Assembly: GCA_965603365.1 (NCBI GenBank)
Contig: CBFDCR010000038.1
Span: forward strand, 1-50,522
Origin: JAHELQ01 sp965603365
GTDB taxonomy: Bacteria; Acidobacteriota; Aminicenantia; UBA2199
DNA: 50,522 nt
Reading direction: 5' to 3'
Part shown: positions 1 to 8,285 of the stretch, in pieces
Numbering within the stretch: position 1 is the first letter of the stretch
Layout: every line of letters starts with the position of its first letter
Notes under the pieces: generated by a model
Databases searched by the model: none
The model's input: the letters and a program-made list of their open reading frames with translations, nothing else
Told to the model about the DNA's origin: nothing
Made by a program: the position numbers and the translations under genes

Positions 1-165
1 AAAAGGGGTGATATCGGTGCCCTCTAGGGGTGATATCGGAGCCAAAAGGGGTGATGTCGGTGCCCTCTAGGGGTGATATCGGAGCTCGAGGCATCGATAC
101 AGGAGCTCGAAGGGTCAAAACCGGGGGCCAGGGGGGTGATGTAGAAGCCCAAAGGGGTCAGGCAG
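1..165. repeat. Degenerate tandem array, 21-22 bp unit (array 1)
   Basis: About eight units begin at the window edge. The first four are clear: 1-21, 22-43, 44-64 and 65-85. Each is built on GGGGTGATATCGG followed by TGCC or AGCC. The lead-in alternates between AAAA and CTCTA, so two units form a 43-bp super-unit; its second copy differs from the first mainly by GATATC to GATGTC. Units after 86 decay (for example TCGAGGCATCGATACAGGAGC at 86-106). There are no spacers, so it is not CRISPR. The array probably extends left of the window. The open reading frame through it (30-266) is a product of the 21-bp period and is not called as a gene. Confidence 0.85.
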
Positions 166-248
166 AAGAAACGGGCAAAACAATAGACCGGATGAGCAGG
201 ATTTACGACCGTCAATCTGCCATGACAATAATATATATGCCCATCACA

Positions 249-277
249 GTAGGGGCGTTTTACTAAAACGCCCCTAC
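249..277. repeat. Intergenic palindrome of the GTAGGG family (copy 1)
   Basis: Perfect inverted repeat with 14-bp arms (GTAGGGGCGTTTTA and its reverse complement) around a single C at 263. It shares the outer GTAGGGG/CCCCTAC edges with palindromes at 38062, 40163 and 41832 but has a different inner arm. The stem could form a hairpin in RNA or DNA. Likely a REP-like or miniature mobile element. Confidence 0.8.
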
Positions 278-490
278 ATTAATATGCCCACGGTCATTCC
301 GGCGCCGATAGATGCCCCTGTAAAGGCAGGTTCCCCCGTCCTTTAACCACCGGGCCGCTCTATTGTTTGATGTGGTTGACGGTGTTGACGGTCAGTCTGC
401 AGCGCTCCCAATTGGGGGTACCGGGCCACCTGATGGAGGCTGTCAGTTCGAGGCCCATACCTTTCCCCACTCCGACAAAGAGGAATCCAT

Positions 491-544
491 GTTCCATTAC
501 TCCAATATTCCACCATTCCAATATTCCATTATTCCATTATTCCA
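491..544. repeat. Simple repeat of TTCCATTA/TTCCAATA units
   Basis: A run of 8-10 bp units such as TTCCATTAC, TCCAATATT and ATTCCATT lies just past the 3' end of the minus-strand sensor gene. The rest of 278-550 shows no convincing gene, promoter or RNA; the short open frames there lack any recognisable product. Confidence 0.7.
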
Positions 545-550
545 GGGGAC

Positions 551-3316
551 TTAAGGGGTGTGGTCTTTCTGGTGTTTTTTGCGGAATTCGGAGGGGGTCA
601 TGTGGGTGAATTTTTTGAACACCCGGTTGAAGGCAGACTTGGAATTGAAGCCCACTTCAAAGCCGATACCCAGGATCGTCTGCTCTTGCTTTAGATCGGT
701 TAATTTCTCCATGGCCTCCTCCACCCGGTAACCGTTAATCAGGTCAAAGAAGTTTTTGTTCAGCTTTTCATTGATGACCTGGGAGAGATGGTAGGTGGTG
801 ACGGATAGTCTTTCTGCCAGCGACTGCAGCGACAGGCTCTCGTCCCGGTAAATCCTCTCCACCTCCAGCAGATCAATCAACTTCTTGACATAGTGTTCGG
901 CCTTGACCGGGTCCAGGGTGGAGCCCTTATACTTCTCTTTTTTGAAGACATTGGTCCGGGTCAACAGCCAATAAATTCCCGCCCCAATCAGCAAACAGGC
1001 CACCACCAACAATATTAGAAAGAGCGGTGTCTCCACCCAGCGGGGTTCTACGATGAAACTGAGGGAAGCGCCGGTGGTGTTCCAGACACCGTGACTGTTC
1101 CGGGCCTTCACCGCAAATGTATACTCCCCTGCCGACAAATCGGTATAATAGGCCAGCCTCCTGCTGCCGATTTCCGGGAAGATCCAGTTCCGGTCATACC
1201 CCTCCAATTTGTACTTGAAACCCACCTGTTCCGGTGAAATGAAATTCGGAGCCGTAAAGTAAAAATTAATCTCCCTCACTCCTATTAATATGTTATCGAC
1301 CTGCATATCCAGGAGCATATTACGGTTGACAATGACCCTTTCCAGGATCACCGGCGGCGGCAGCTTGTTGATTTTAAAATGGTCCAGATTGATAATGGAA
1401 ATACCGTTTTTGGTGCCGATCAACAAACGGTTATCCCCGGTTTTGACGGCAGAATACAACGACCACAGGGTAATCTCCTCCGACTTCATGCCCTCTTTTT
1501 CCCCATAGGGGATCGCATTCACATAGGATATACTGCCGGCAGCCAGATCTAAAAGATCACGTCTGGCCACCTTAAAAATTCCCTTTTTACCGGTGATCCA
1601 CAGGTAGCCGTCACTGTCGGCAAAAATCTTGTGCAGGGTGTTGCCGGGCAAACCGTCCACAGCAGTATATCGATGGACATGCCCTTCTTCGAGTTTGAAT
1701 AACCCGCTGCCCTTAGTGGCTATCCAGGTGATATTATTTAGATCCTCATAAATATCGGTCACCACCAGGTTTTTCGGAAATTTTTTTAAATCCCTCGGCA
1801 GCCATTCATTATCCCGGAATAGGTCAAAGGCCTGGTCATAGACAATCCAGATTGTTCCTTGCCGATCTTCGTAAATGTAATATATAATATCGCGGCTTAA
1901 ACCATCCGCCCGGGTATACGAACTAAATTGACTATCCCGGAGGCAATTAAGCCCGTTGTCGGTACCGATCCACAGGCTTCCGGAATGATCAAAATGTAAA
2001 GCAATAATAGAATCGCTGAGTAGACCATCATTGGTAGTGTATGTAAAGATGTCGCCATTTTTTCGTTTCTGAAACAAGCCGGAACCGAAAGTACCGAACC
2101 AGATGCTGCCCTGCCGGTCCTCGCAAATAGAACTCACGATCGAGCCGGTATATTCGACTTTCCTGGACTGGGGTTTTAACATTCCCTGCTCGAACTGGAT
2201 TAATCCCCGCGTTGAACCCACCCACAGATTCTTGTTTCCATCTTCATATAGGCTGGTAATATAATCATAGAGAAGCCCTTCAGTCTGGGAGAAGGTCTTG
2301 ATACTCCCCTCCCGCAACTGGTAGAGTCCCTTGCCGTCGGTACCGATCCAGAGACTCTTTTCCCGATCTTCAAAAATGGTCTTGACCCAGATTTTATCCA
2401 TGCTCTTTTCGATCTGCCATTGTCCCCGACCACTCTTTCTGACCCGGTTCAAGCCGTCGGTCGTTCCCACCCAGATGCTGCCGTCGCTGTCCTGCACTAC
2501 TTTATGGACAATCTGGTGGGACAAACCGATTTTTTCATCACACAGATCAAACTTCCCTTCGGGAATCCGAAAACAGATCAAGCCGCGGTTGGTCCCCAGC
2601 CACAGGTTGCCCAACCGATCTTCACCTATAGAACGTACATCCAGGGTATCGAATCCGGAGATCGCTATCTTTTCAAACTTTTCACCCTGGAATCTGAATA
2701 ACCCCTCCCTCTTCATGCCGATCCACAACCTGCCCTTTGAATCGCCGAAAATGACAGAAATGGGGCTGCCGGGCCGGCCGGGCCGGGGGGTGAAAACCGT
2801 CACCTCGTCACCCTTTAAACGGTTCAGGCGTCCGTCATCGGTACCGATCCATAAATTGTTCCGGTAATCTTTGTATACATACTCTATGGCAAGACCGGAC
2901 AGGCCGTGTTTCCGGGTAAATTGTTTATATCTCCGCCCCCTGAGGCGCCACAAACCTTTGCCCCTGGTGCCGACCCAGAGATATCCCTCCCGGTCGGCAA
3001 AAAGACAAGAAATTTCAAAATATCCCTGTTGAGAGCCATCAAAAATATTGACAGGAGTAAATTTGAGGCCGTCGAAGCGGCACAACCCCTGAGGGGTGGC
3101 GATCCACAAATAGCCGTTGGGGCTCTGGGCCACCGCCACCACCGAGTTGGCGGGTAGTCCCATCTCTTTGGTCCAGCTACTCGTCACATACTGGAAAACC
3201 GATTGCTGCGGATCAAGGGCTGTTAAGGAAATGGGATAAAAATAAAAGAACACCACCAAAAAAACAAATACCATTTTCCATTCGATGTTGTGTGTCGATC
3301 GGCACTCTTTTTCCAT
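551..3316 (-). CDS. Propeller (reg_prop)/Y_Y_Y sensor with C-terminal AraC-type HTH
   Basis: Predicted membrane-spanning one-component regulator. A hydrophobic N-terminal segment (about residues 15-34) is followed by many two-component-regulator propeller repeats, recognisable by recurrent GxLWIGTxxGL motifs over about residues 55-610. A Y_Y_Y domain follows near 680-760 (KLEGYDRNW, AGEYTFAVKARN), then a transmembrane helix near 775-795, then an AraC-type helix-turn-helix (SLQSLAERLSVTTYHLSQVI; GIGFEVGFNSKSAFNRVFKK). Family knowledge: hybrid two-component sensors of this type (HTCS) carry kinase and receiver domains between membrane helix and HTH. None is present, so the external propeller is coupled directly to the DNA-binding domain. 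The start is uncertain: a TATAAT lies 8 bp upstream of this ATG, and the next in-frame Met at 3274 would begin a more typical signal peptide. The ligand is unknown, perhaps a carbohydrate. Confidence 0.85.
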   Translation of the reverse strand: MEKECRSTHNIEWKMVFVFLVVFFYFYPISLTALDPQQSVFQYVTSSWTKEMGLPANSVVAVAQSPNGYLWIATPQGLCRFDGLKFTPVNIFDGSQQGYFEISCLFADREGYLWVGTRGKGLWRLRGRRYKQFTRKHGLSGLAIEYVYKDYRNNLWIGTDDGRLNRLKGDEVTVFTPRPGRPGSPISVIFGDSKGRLWIGMKREGLFRFQGEKFEKIAISGFDTLDVRSIGEDRLGNLWLGTNRGLICFRIPEGKFDLCDEKIGLSHQIVHKVVQDSDGSIWVGTTDGLNRVRKSGRGQWQIEKSMDKIWVKTIFEDREKSLWIGTDGKGLYQLREGSIKTFSQTEGLLYDYITSLYEDGNKNLWVGSTRGLIQFEQGMLKPQSRKVEYTGSIVSSICEDRQGSIWFGTFGSGLFQKRKNGDIFTYTTNDGLLSDSIIALHFDHSGSLWIGTDNGLNCLRDSQFSSYTRADGLSRDIIYYIYEDRQGTIWIVYDQAFDLFRDNEWLPRDLKKFPKNLVVTDIYEDLNNITWIATKGSGLFKLEEGHVHRYTAVDGLPGNTLHKIFADSDGYLWITGKKGIFKVARRDLLDLAAGSISYVNAIPYGEKEGMKSEEITLWSLYSAVKTGDNRLLIGTKNGISIINLDHFKINKLPPPVILERVIVNRNMLLDMQVDNILIGVREINFYFTAPNFISPEQVGFKYKLEGYDRNWIFPEIGSRRLAYYTDLSAGEYTFAVKARNSHGVWNTTGASLSFIVEPRWVETPLFLILLVVACLLIGAGIYWLLTRTNVFKKEKYKGSTLDPVKAEHYVKKLIDLLEVERIYRDESLSLQSLAERLSVTTYHLSQVINEKLNKNFFDLINGYRVEEAMEKLTDLKQEQTILGIGFEVGFNSKSAFNRVFKKFTHMTPSEFRKKHQKDHTP

Positions 3317-3324
3317 GCCATACT

Positions 3325-3330
3325 ATTATA
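3325..3330 (-). promoter_or_regulatory. Candidate -10 box (TATAAT) for the propeller sensor gene
   Basis: Perfect TATAAT on the minus strand, 8 bp upstream of the ATG at 3316. The -35 at 17-bp spacing (TTAATT) is poor. The geometry implies either a leaderless message or translation from Met15 at 3274. Confidence 0.4.
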
Positions 3331-3371
3331 GCAAAAAAAAGCGGGAAAATTAATAAAAAGCGGTGATGAAT

Positions 3372-4847
3372 TTATTTTAAAAACGGATTGTTCTTTTTCT
3401 CGAAGTCGATGAAGGTCATCGACCCATGGCCGGGATACACCCGGATGTGCCCGGGCAGAGGCAGCAATTTTTCTTTAATGGACGCTACCTCCTGCTGCAT
3501 CTTCTCTTCTTCTTCCGCCTCTGTCCTGCCCCAGACATTGCCGATCCCCTCCTTGAATAGAGTATCGCCGCCGATCAGGTGGTCGCCGATGAGAAAACAC
3601 ACACTGCCCACGGTGTGGCCGGGGGTATGGAAAGTACGGACGGTCAAACCGCCCACCTTAAATGTTTGATCGCCGGCAAAGAACTCGTCCGGTCTGTTTA
3701 TTTCGTTGACACCGCTGTACAGGAACCTGTCCGCCTCATGGCCGGCAATCTTGACGCCGAATCGACCGGCAAAATAACGATTGCCGCCAATGTGGTCGCG
3801 GTGACCGTGGGTATTTAAAATCTTACCCACCTGCAGGCGCCGGGAGGCAATAAATTTTTCGACCCCCTGCGCCGGCGCCCCGGGATCGATGATGACGGCA
3901 TCACCCGTCTCTTTATGGTAAACCACATAGGTGTTTTCATAAGAGGGCGTATCGGTATGGGAAACATCGACCGCGAAGAGGTGAACGTGAACCTCCTCTC
4001 CGGGAAAGTCCCACTCCATCTTATTGTCGTCTTCCAACGCCGGTTCCCCCAATTTGGCCAGCACCGCCTTCTTGAGATCGGGATTAATGGCTGCACCGCC
4101 GTCAACTGCCTGCTTCGCATAATCAAGGGCCAGGCGGTATTCTCCGGCAAGATACAGAAGATTGACCAGGTTGTTGTAGGCATCGGCATGCCGGGGATTA
4201 ATGTTGACGGCTGCCAGGTATCGGTCCCGGGCCAGGTCATACTTTTTTAATTTAAAGAGGATATTGCCGTGAAGATACGCATACTCGGCCGGAACCGCTG
4301 CCCTCTTATTGGCGGAGGAAATGTCCCGGCTGTCGAAGCGGTTGATTTCTTTCTGGGTGGCCGAAATGGCCTGCGATATCCCCCTGGTGCAGTCATACTG
4401 CTCAAACGAGGCTTCCAATTCTTGCAAGGCACTTCTTAGCATCATGCGCTCCGCTTTCTGGCTGTTCGATTGGCCTTCCTGAAACCGGCTCAACCATTCC
4501 ACCAGGAAGACAAAATCTGCTTCCGCCTCTTTTATGTGTTCGAGGGCCTCAAAAAAATGACCCTGCCGATACAGGAGTTGGGACATCAGGAAGTGTCCGT
4601 GGGCATGGCGATCAAAGACACTCAGACATTTTTCGACTCCACTCTCTGCTTTTTTGTAATTCCCCTTCATAAACGCCTGATTGGCCGCCTTAAAATACTT
4701 ATTGGCCTGCACAAATTTCTCGATTGATGCCTTTTCATCTGCCGCCGAGCCGCCGTACAGCCAGACCCAGGAAGCCGAAAGAAACAGGACACATGTCACT
4801 AAAACCGCCGCGGTAAAGAATCCTCGATGATCTATTTCGTCATTCAT
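3372..4847 (-). CDS. Membrane-anchored TPR protein with C-terminal metallo-beta-lactamase-fold hydrolase
   Basis: 491 aa. An N-terminal anchor or signal (about residues 11-33, AAVLVTCVLFLSASWVWL) precedes TPR-like helical repeats (about 45-260). A glyoxalase II-like metallo-beta-lactamase domain follows from about 280 to the end. The metal motif THGHRDH is at 346-352; the later ligands lie in TPGHTVGS, GGDTLF and YPGHG, so all expected metal-binding positions are present. Likely a hydrolase of a thioester or similar substrate acting outside the cytoplasm; the substrate cannot be told. GGAGG lies 5 bp before the ATG. Its TPR half has the same arrangement as the TPR protein at 15345-16376, so the two are probably paralogues, one with the added enzyme domain. 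It lies 55 bp upstream of the sensor gene on the same strand. Confidence 0.88.
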   Translation of the reverse strand: MNDEIDHRGFFTAAVLVTCVLFLSASWVWLYGGSAADEKASIEKFVQANKYFKAANQAFMKGNYKKAESGVEKCLSVFDRHAHGHFLMSQLLYRQGHFFEALEHIKEAEADFVFLVEWLSRFQEGQSNSQKAERMMLRSALQELEASFEQYDCTRGISQAISATQKEINRFDSRDISSANKRAAVPAEYAYLHGNILFKLKKYDLARDRYLAAVNINPRHADAYNNLVNLLYLAGEYRLALDYAKQAVDGGAAINPDLKKAVLAKLGEPALEDDNKMEWDFPGEEVHVHLFAVDVSHTDTPSYENTYVVYHKETGDAVIIDPGAPAQGVEKFIASRRLQVGKILNTHGHRDHIGGNRYFAGRFGVKIAGHEADRFLYSGVNEINRPDEFFAGDQTFKVGGLTVRTFHTPGHTVGSVCFLIGDHLIGGDTLFKEGIGNVWGRTEAEEEEKMQQEVASIKEKLLPLPGHIRVYPGHGSMTFIDFEKKNNPFLK

Positions 4848-5073
4848 AAGACCTCCATATTTTCTATATCAATATTATGATAAAAAATCAATTGATTCGC
4901 CTTAGTAGATAAAATAGTACGTTTTCATGAATGAGCCTGACATAACAAGCCACATAAATCGTCCCATTCGATCAATTGACACTCCATTTGTGAAAAATTG
5001 CCAGAATTAACTTGAATTTTACTCGTGGTTATGTTAAAAAATATGCTTACTATATAACACTATCGGTGTTTAA
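4848..5073. promoter_or_regulatory. Divergent A+T-rich intergenic region upstream of the ATP synthase operon
   Basis: Separates the TPR-MBL gene (minus) from the first ATP synthase gene (plus). It must carry promoters for both. TTGAAT at 5012-5017 with TTAAAA at 5034-5039 (16-bp spacing) is a weak candidate for the operon. No strong box or hairpin was seen. Confidence 0.3.
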
Positions 5074-5487
5074 ATGTTAAACTTAGATTCCTCGCTTCTA
5101 TTTGTGCTCTTGTTAGTCTGGCTGTTGTCGTGGCTGCTGAATAAAATCTATTACAAACCTGTGGGAAACGTCATCCACAAAAGGGAGGCCAGGGTAGAAC
5201 AAGATTCCCGCAAACTGGAATCTTTAACCAGCGAAATTGAACAAAAGACCGGGGCCATCGAGGATAAACTCAGAGACGCCCGACAGAATGCCATGCGCAT
5301 CCGGGAGGAACTGTTCCAGAAAGGAGAAGCGGTTCGGAACCAGACGGTGACCGAAGCCCGGGAAAAGGCCAGGACCCAATTGGCCGAAAGCATGAAAAAA
5401 TTAGAAAAAGAGATACAATCGGCTGAACAAAAACTCGAACAAGAAGTGGAGGAGTTCAGCCATAAAATTATCGACATCTTTTTATGA
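5074..5487 (+). CDS. F-type ATP synthase b/b'-type stalk subunit
   Basis: 137 aa. One N-terminal membrane helix (about residues 6-24) is followed by a long charged amphipathic coiled coil to the C-terminus, the standard build of F0 subunit b or b'. The segment after the helix (NKIYYKPVGNVIHKREARV) matches the family's conserved region after the membrane, where the usual text is 'P..K.l..R...I'. It is the first gene of the ATP synthase operon and lies 4 bp before a second b-type gene, so the peripheral stalk is probably a b/b' heterodimer. The Shine-Dalgarno signal is weak. Paired b and b' genes heading an operon without a and c subunits are also known in Deltaproteobacteria such as Geobacter. 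Confidence 0.85.
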   Translation: MLNLDSSLLFVLLLVWLLSWLLNKIYYKPVGNVIHKREARVEQDSRKLESLTSEIEQKTGAIEDKLRDARQNAMRIREELFQKGEAVRNQTVTEAREKARTQLAESMKKLEKEIQSAEQKLEQEVEEFSHKIIDIFL

Positions 5488-5491
5488 ATTC

Positions 5492-6067
5492 ATGAATTCA
5501 AAATCAAAATTATTCTTTTTGGTGCTGCTGCTTACTACAGCTACTCTTGTCGCAGCCGAAGGCCAGGAGGCGCACGGCTTTGACTGGTCCGCCTTCCTGG
5601 GCAAGGTGTTGAACTCCACCATCCTATTTGGCGGATTGATTATTCTGCTGCGAAAACCCATGATCAAATTTTTCAGCCAGAAGGGTCTCGATATCAAGAA
5701 TGAGATGGTTCGACGGGAAAAAGATATCAAGAATGCGTCGACCCAATTCGAGGAGATCTGCAAGAGGCTGGATCAAATCGAAAAAGAGATTCAGAACATG
5801 AAACAGCAGGCCCAAAAAAGCGGTCAAGAAGAGATGCAGCGGCTCGAAGAGTTGGGCCAGCAAGAGGCCGACAGGATTTTGCAAAACGCCGAAGCCGAGA
5901 TCAACAATCGGCTGGAATCGGCAGTAAAGCGGATGAAAGCCAGAATTGCCGAACTGACGATTGGCCATTTTAAAGAGGATATCCAGTCCCGCCTGGACGA
6001 CAGGGCCCACCATAAAATAATAGAAAAAAATATAGAGATCAGCGGAGATATCATTGAGCACCACTAG
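5492..6067 (+). CDS. atpF: F-type ATP synthase subunit b with N-terminal signal-like segment
   Basis: 191 aa. An apparent signal peptide (residues 1-22, LFFLVLLLTTATLVAAEG) precedes a second hydrophobic helix (about 32-53, FLGKVLNSTILFGGLIILL) and a long coiled coil rich in Glu, Lys, Gln and Arg. Two hydrophobic segments with the first cleavable is a known variant of b subunits. It tethers F1 (via delta) to subunit a in the membrane. The 3' end overlaps the delta gene by 14 bp, which suggests translational coupling. Confidence 0.88.
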   Translation: MNSKSKLFFLVLLLTTATLVAAEGQEAHGFDWSAFLGKVLNSTILFGGLIILLRKPMIKFFSQKGLDIKNEMVRREKDIKNASTQFEEICKRLDQIEKEIQNMKQQAQKSGQEEMQRLEELGQQEADRILQNAEAEINNRLESAVKRMKARIAELTIGHFKEDIQSRLDDRAHHKIIEKNIEISGDIIEHH

Positions 6068-6599
6068 TTTAGCCAGAAGGTATGCACTGGGATTAATTAA
6101 GAGTATCAAAGACGAAAGAGAGTACCGGAAAATCTCAAAGGATCTACGGGAATTTCAAACATTACTGCAGATGAACGGAGATTTGCAGGTGGGCATGACC
6201 ACCATGCTGTTTTCTAAAGACCAAAAACGGGACATCCTGGATACCATTCATCGGCAGGCCAGGCTCCAGTCCAAAACATTTAATTTTTTGGGCACCGTAA
6301 TAGAGGAAAATCGACTGGTGCATCTGAACGATATGATAGACATGCTGGAAGACCTGTGGTTCGAGGAAAACAATATGCAGAAGCTAAAGGTCTTTTCGGC
6401 CGTTAAACTGGACAAACCCCTGGAAGAGAAACTGAACCGGAAAATGGAAAAAGCTTTTGGTAAAAAGGTGGTGCTGGAGACAACCATCGATGAATCTTTA
6501 ATCGCCGGCCTCAAGATTCAGAAAGGATCCATTTTTTACGATTTTTCCATCGCAGGAAATTTGCGAAAATTAAAAGAGGCGCTGGTAGAGGAGAACTAA
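6054..6599 (+). CDS. atpH: F-type ATP synthase subunit delta
   Basis: 181 aa, the usual length for the delta/OSCP subunit that joins the b stalk to the crown of F1. The N-terminal helical domain (ARRYALGLIKSI, close to the family's 'a.rYA.Al') is followed by a C-terminal domain carrying a GLKIQKGSIFYDFSIAGNLRKL-like strand, matching the family's 'GG...ig..viDgSv...L..l' ending. The start lies inside the end of atpF, and the next gene, atpA, begins directly after the stop codon. Confidence 0.92.
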   Translation: MSTTSLARRYALGLIKSIKDEREYRKISKDLREFQTLLQMNGDLQVGMTTMLFSKDQKRDILDTIHRQARLQSKTFNFLGTVIEENRLVHLNDMIDMLEDLWFEENNMQKLKVFSAVKLDKPLEEKLNRKMEKAFGKKVVLETTIDESLIAGLKIQKGSIFYDFSIAGNLRKLKEALVEEN

Positions 6600-8285
6600 A
6601 TGGAAATAAAGGTCGAAGAAATCAGTGAACTGATCAAGCAGAAAATTGAAGGCTTTAAACTGGACTTTAATAAAGAGGAAACCGGGATCATCATATCGGT
6701 GGGAGACGGCATTGCCAGGATTTACGGCCTGGAAAATGTCATGTACAACGAATTGCTGGAATTTCCCCATGACATCTACGGCATTGCCCTCAACCTCGAA
6801 GAGGACAGTGTCGGCTCGGTCATCCTCGGCGAAGGCCACCTCATCAAAGAGGGGGACACGGTTAAAAGAACGGGCCGCATCATCTCCGTTCCCGCCGGTG
6901 AGGCCCTGGTGGGCCGGGTGGTCAATCCCTTAGGCGAACCATTGGACGACTTAGGACCCATCGAGACCAAAATATACATGCCCATCGAACGGCTGGCCCC
7001 CGGCGTCATCGCCCGGCAGCCGGTAAAAGAGCCCCTGCAAACCGGCATCAAATCCATCGATGCCATGATCCCCATCGGCCGGGGCCAGCGGGAGTTGATC
7101 ATCGGCGACCGCCAGACCGGCAAGACCTCCATTGCCATAGATACCATCATCAACCAGAAAGGTCAGGACGTCATCTGTGTGTACGTGGCGGTGGGCCAGA
7201 AACAGTCCACCGTGGCCCAGGTGGTCAAGACCCTGAAAGATACGGGGGCCATGGAATACTCCATCGTGGTGGTGGCCGGTGCCTCGGAACCGGCCGCCCT
7301 GCAGTACATCGCCCCCTATGCCGGCTGCGCCATGGGCGAATATTTCCGGGACCATGGCCAGCATGCACTGCTGGTCTACGACGACCTCTCCAAACACGCC
7401 GCCGCCTACCGGGAAATTTCACTACTGCTGCGGCGCCCCCCCGGCCGGGAAGCCTACCCCGGCGACGTCTTCTACCTCCACTCCCGCCTGCTGGAGCGGG
7501 CCGCCAAACTGCACGACGAATACATTATCGTGCCCAAAGACAAGAAGAGTGAAAAGAAGGGCGTAGACGGCAAGGTCTACGAGGGCGAATTCGGTCTAAA
7601 TGTGGCCAAAAAAACCCTCGACGGCATGTCGAATAAGAAGGACCTGGAAATCCGCTGGGTTCCGGAAACCGGCGGCAGCCTGACCGCCCTGCCCATCATC
7701 GAGACCCAGGCATCCGACGTGTCCGCCTACATCCCCACCAACGTCATCTCCATCACCGACGGCCAGATCTACCTGGTGCCGGAACTGTTCAACGCCGGTC
7801 AGCGGCCGGCCATCGATGTGGGCATCTCTGTCTCCAGGGTGGGAGGCAGCGCCCAGATCAAGGCCATGAAACAGGTGGCCGGGCGCATGAAGCTGGAACT
7901 GGCCCAGTACAGGGAGCTGGCCGCCTTCACCCAGTTCGGTTCCGAACTGGATAAGGCCACCATCGCCCAACTGGAGCGGGGCAGGAGGCTGGAAGAACTG
8001 TTAAAACAGAAGGAAGGCGTGCCCATGGCGGTAGAAAACCAGATCCTGCTCATCTATGCCGGTACCAACGGCTTCCTGGATGATTTTAGAGTGGAGGCGG
8101 TCAAATTATACGAAGAAAAAGTCCTGGACTTCGTCCGCCAGAATCACCCCGATCTTCTCCGGGAAATAAAGGAAAAGAAGAAACTCAGTGATGACATGAT
8201 GGACAGGCTGAAACAGGCGCTGAAAAAATTCGCCGGGGAGTTCAAGAGCATGCACCCCTCGATGACCATTGAGGACAGTCAATAA
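6600..8285 (+). CDS. atpA: F-type ATP synthase subunit alpha, with ~50-residue insertion
   Basis: 561 aa against roughly 500-510 in most bacteria. Non-catalytic nucleotide-binding subunit of F1. Walker A (GDRQTGKT) is at about 169-176, followed by the VYVAVGQK strand; the alpha signature PAIDVGISVSRVGGSAQ is intact. The extra length lies between LLERAAKLHDE and GGSLTALPIIETQ (about residues 306-357). This stretch is Lys/Glu/Gly-rich and ends in LEIRWVPET. The frame is open on both sides and the flanks are conserved, so it is a true insertion and not a frameshift. Family knowledge: some lineages such as Bacteroidota carry shorter additions at the same loop. It lies between atpH and atpG with no gap. 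Confidence 0.97.
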   Translation: MEIKVEEISELIKQKIEGFKLDFNKEETGIIISVGDGIARIYGLENVMYNELLEFPHDIYGIALNLEEDSVGSVILGEGHLIKEGDTVKRTGRIISVPAGEALVGRVVNPLGEPLDDLGPIETKIYMPIERLAPGVIARQPVKEPLQTGIKSIDAMIPIGRGQRELIIGDRQTGKTSIAIDTIINQKGQDVICVYVAVGQKQSTVAQVVKTLKDTGAMEYSIVVVAGASEPAALQYIAPYAGCAMGEYFRDHGQHALLVYDDLSKHAAAYREISLLLRRPPGREAYPGDVFYLHSRLLERAAKLHDEYIIVPKDKKSEKKGVDGKVYEGEFGLNVAKKTLDGMSNKKDLEIRWVPETGGSLTALPIIETQASDVSAYIPTNVISITDGQIYLVPELFNAGQRPAIDVGISVSRVGGSAQIKAMKQVAGRMKLELAQYRELAAFTQFGSELDKATIAQLERGRRLEELLKQKEGVPMAVENQILLIYAGTNGFLDDFRVEAVKLYEEKVLDFVRQNHPDLLREIKEKKKLSDDMMDRLKQALKKFAGEFKSMHPSMTIEDSQ

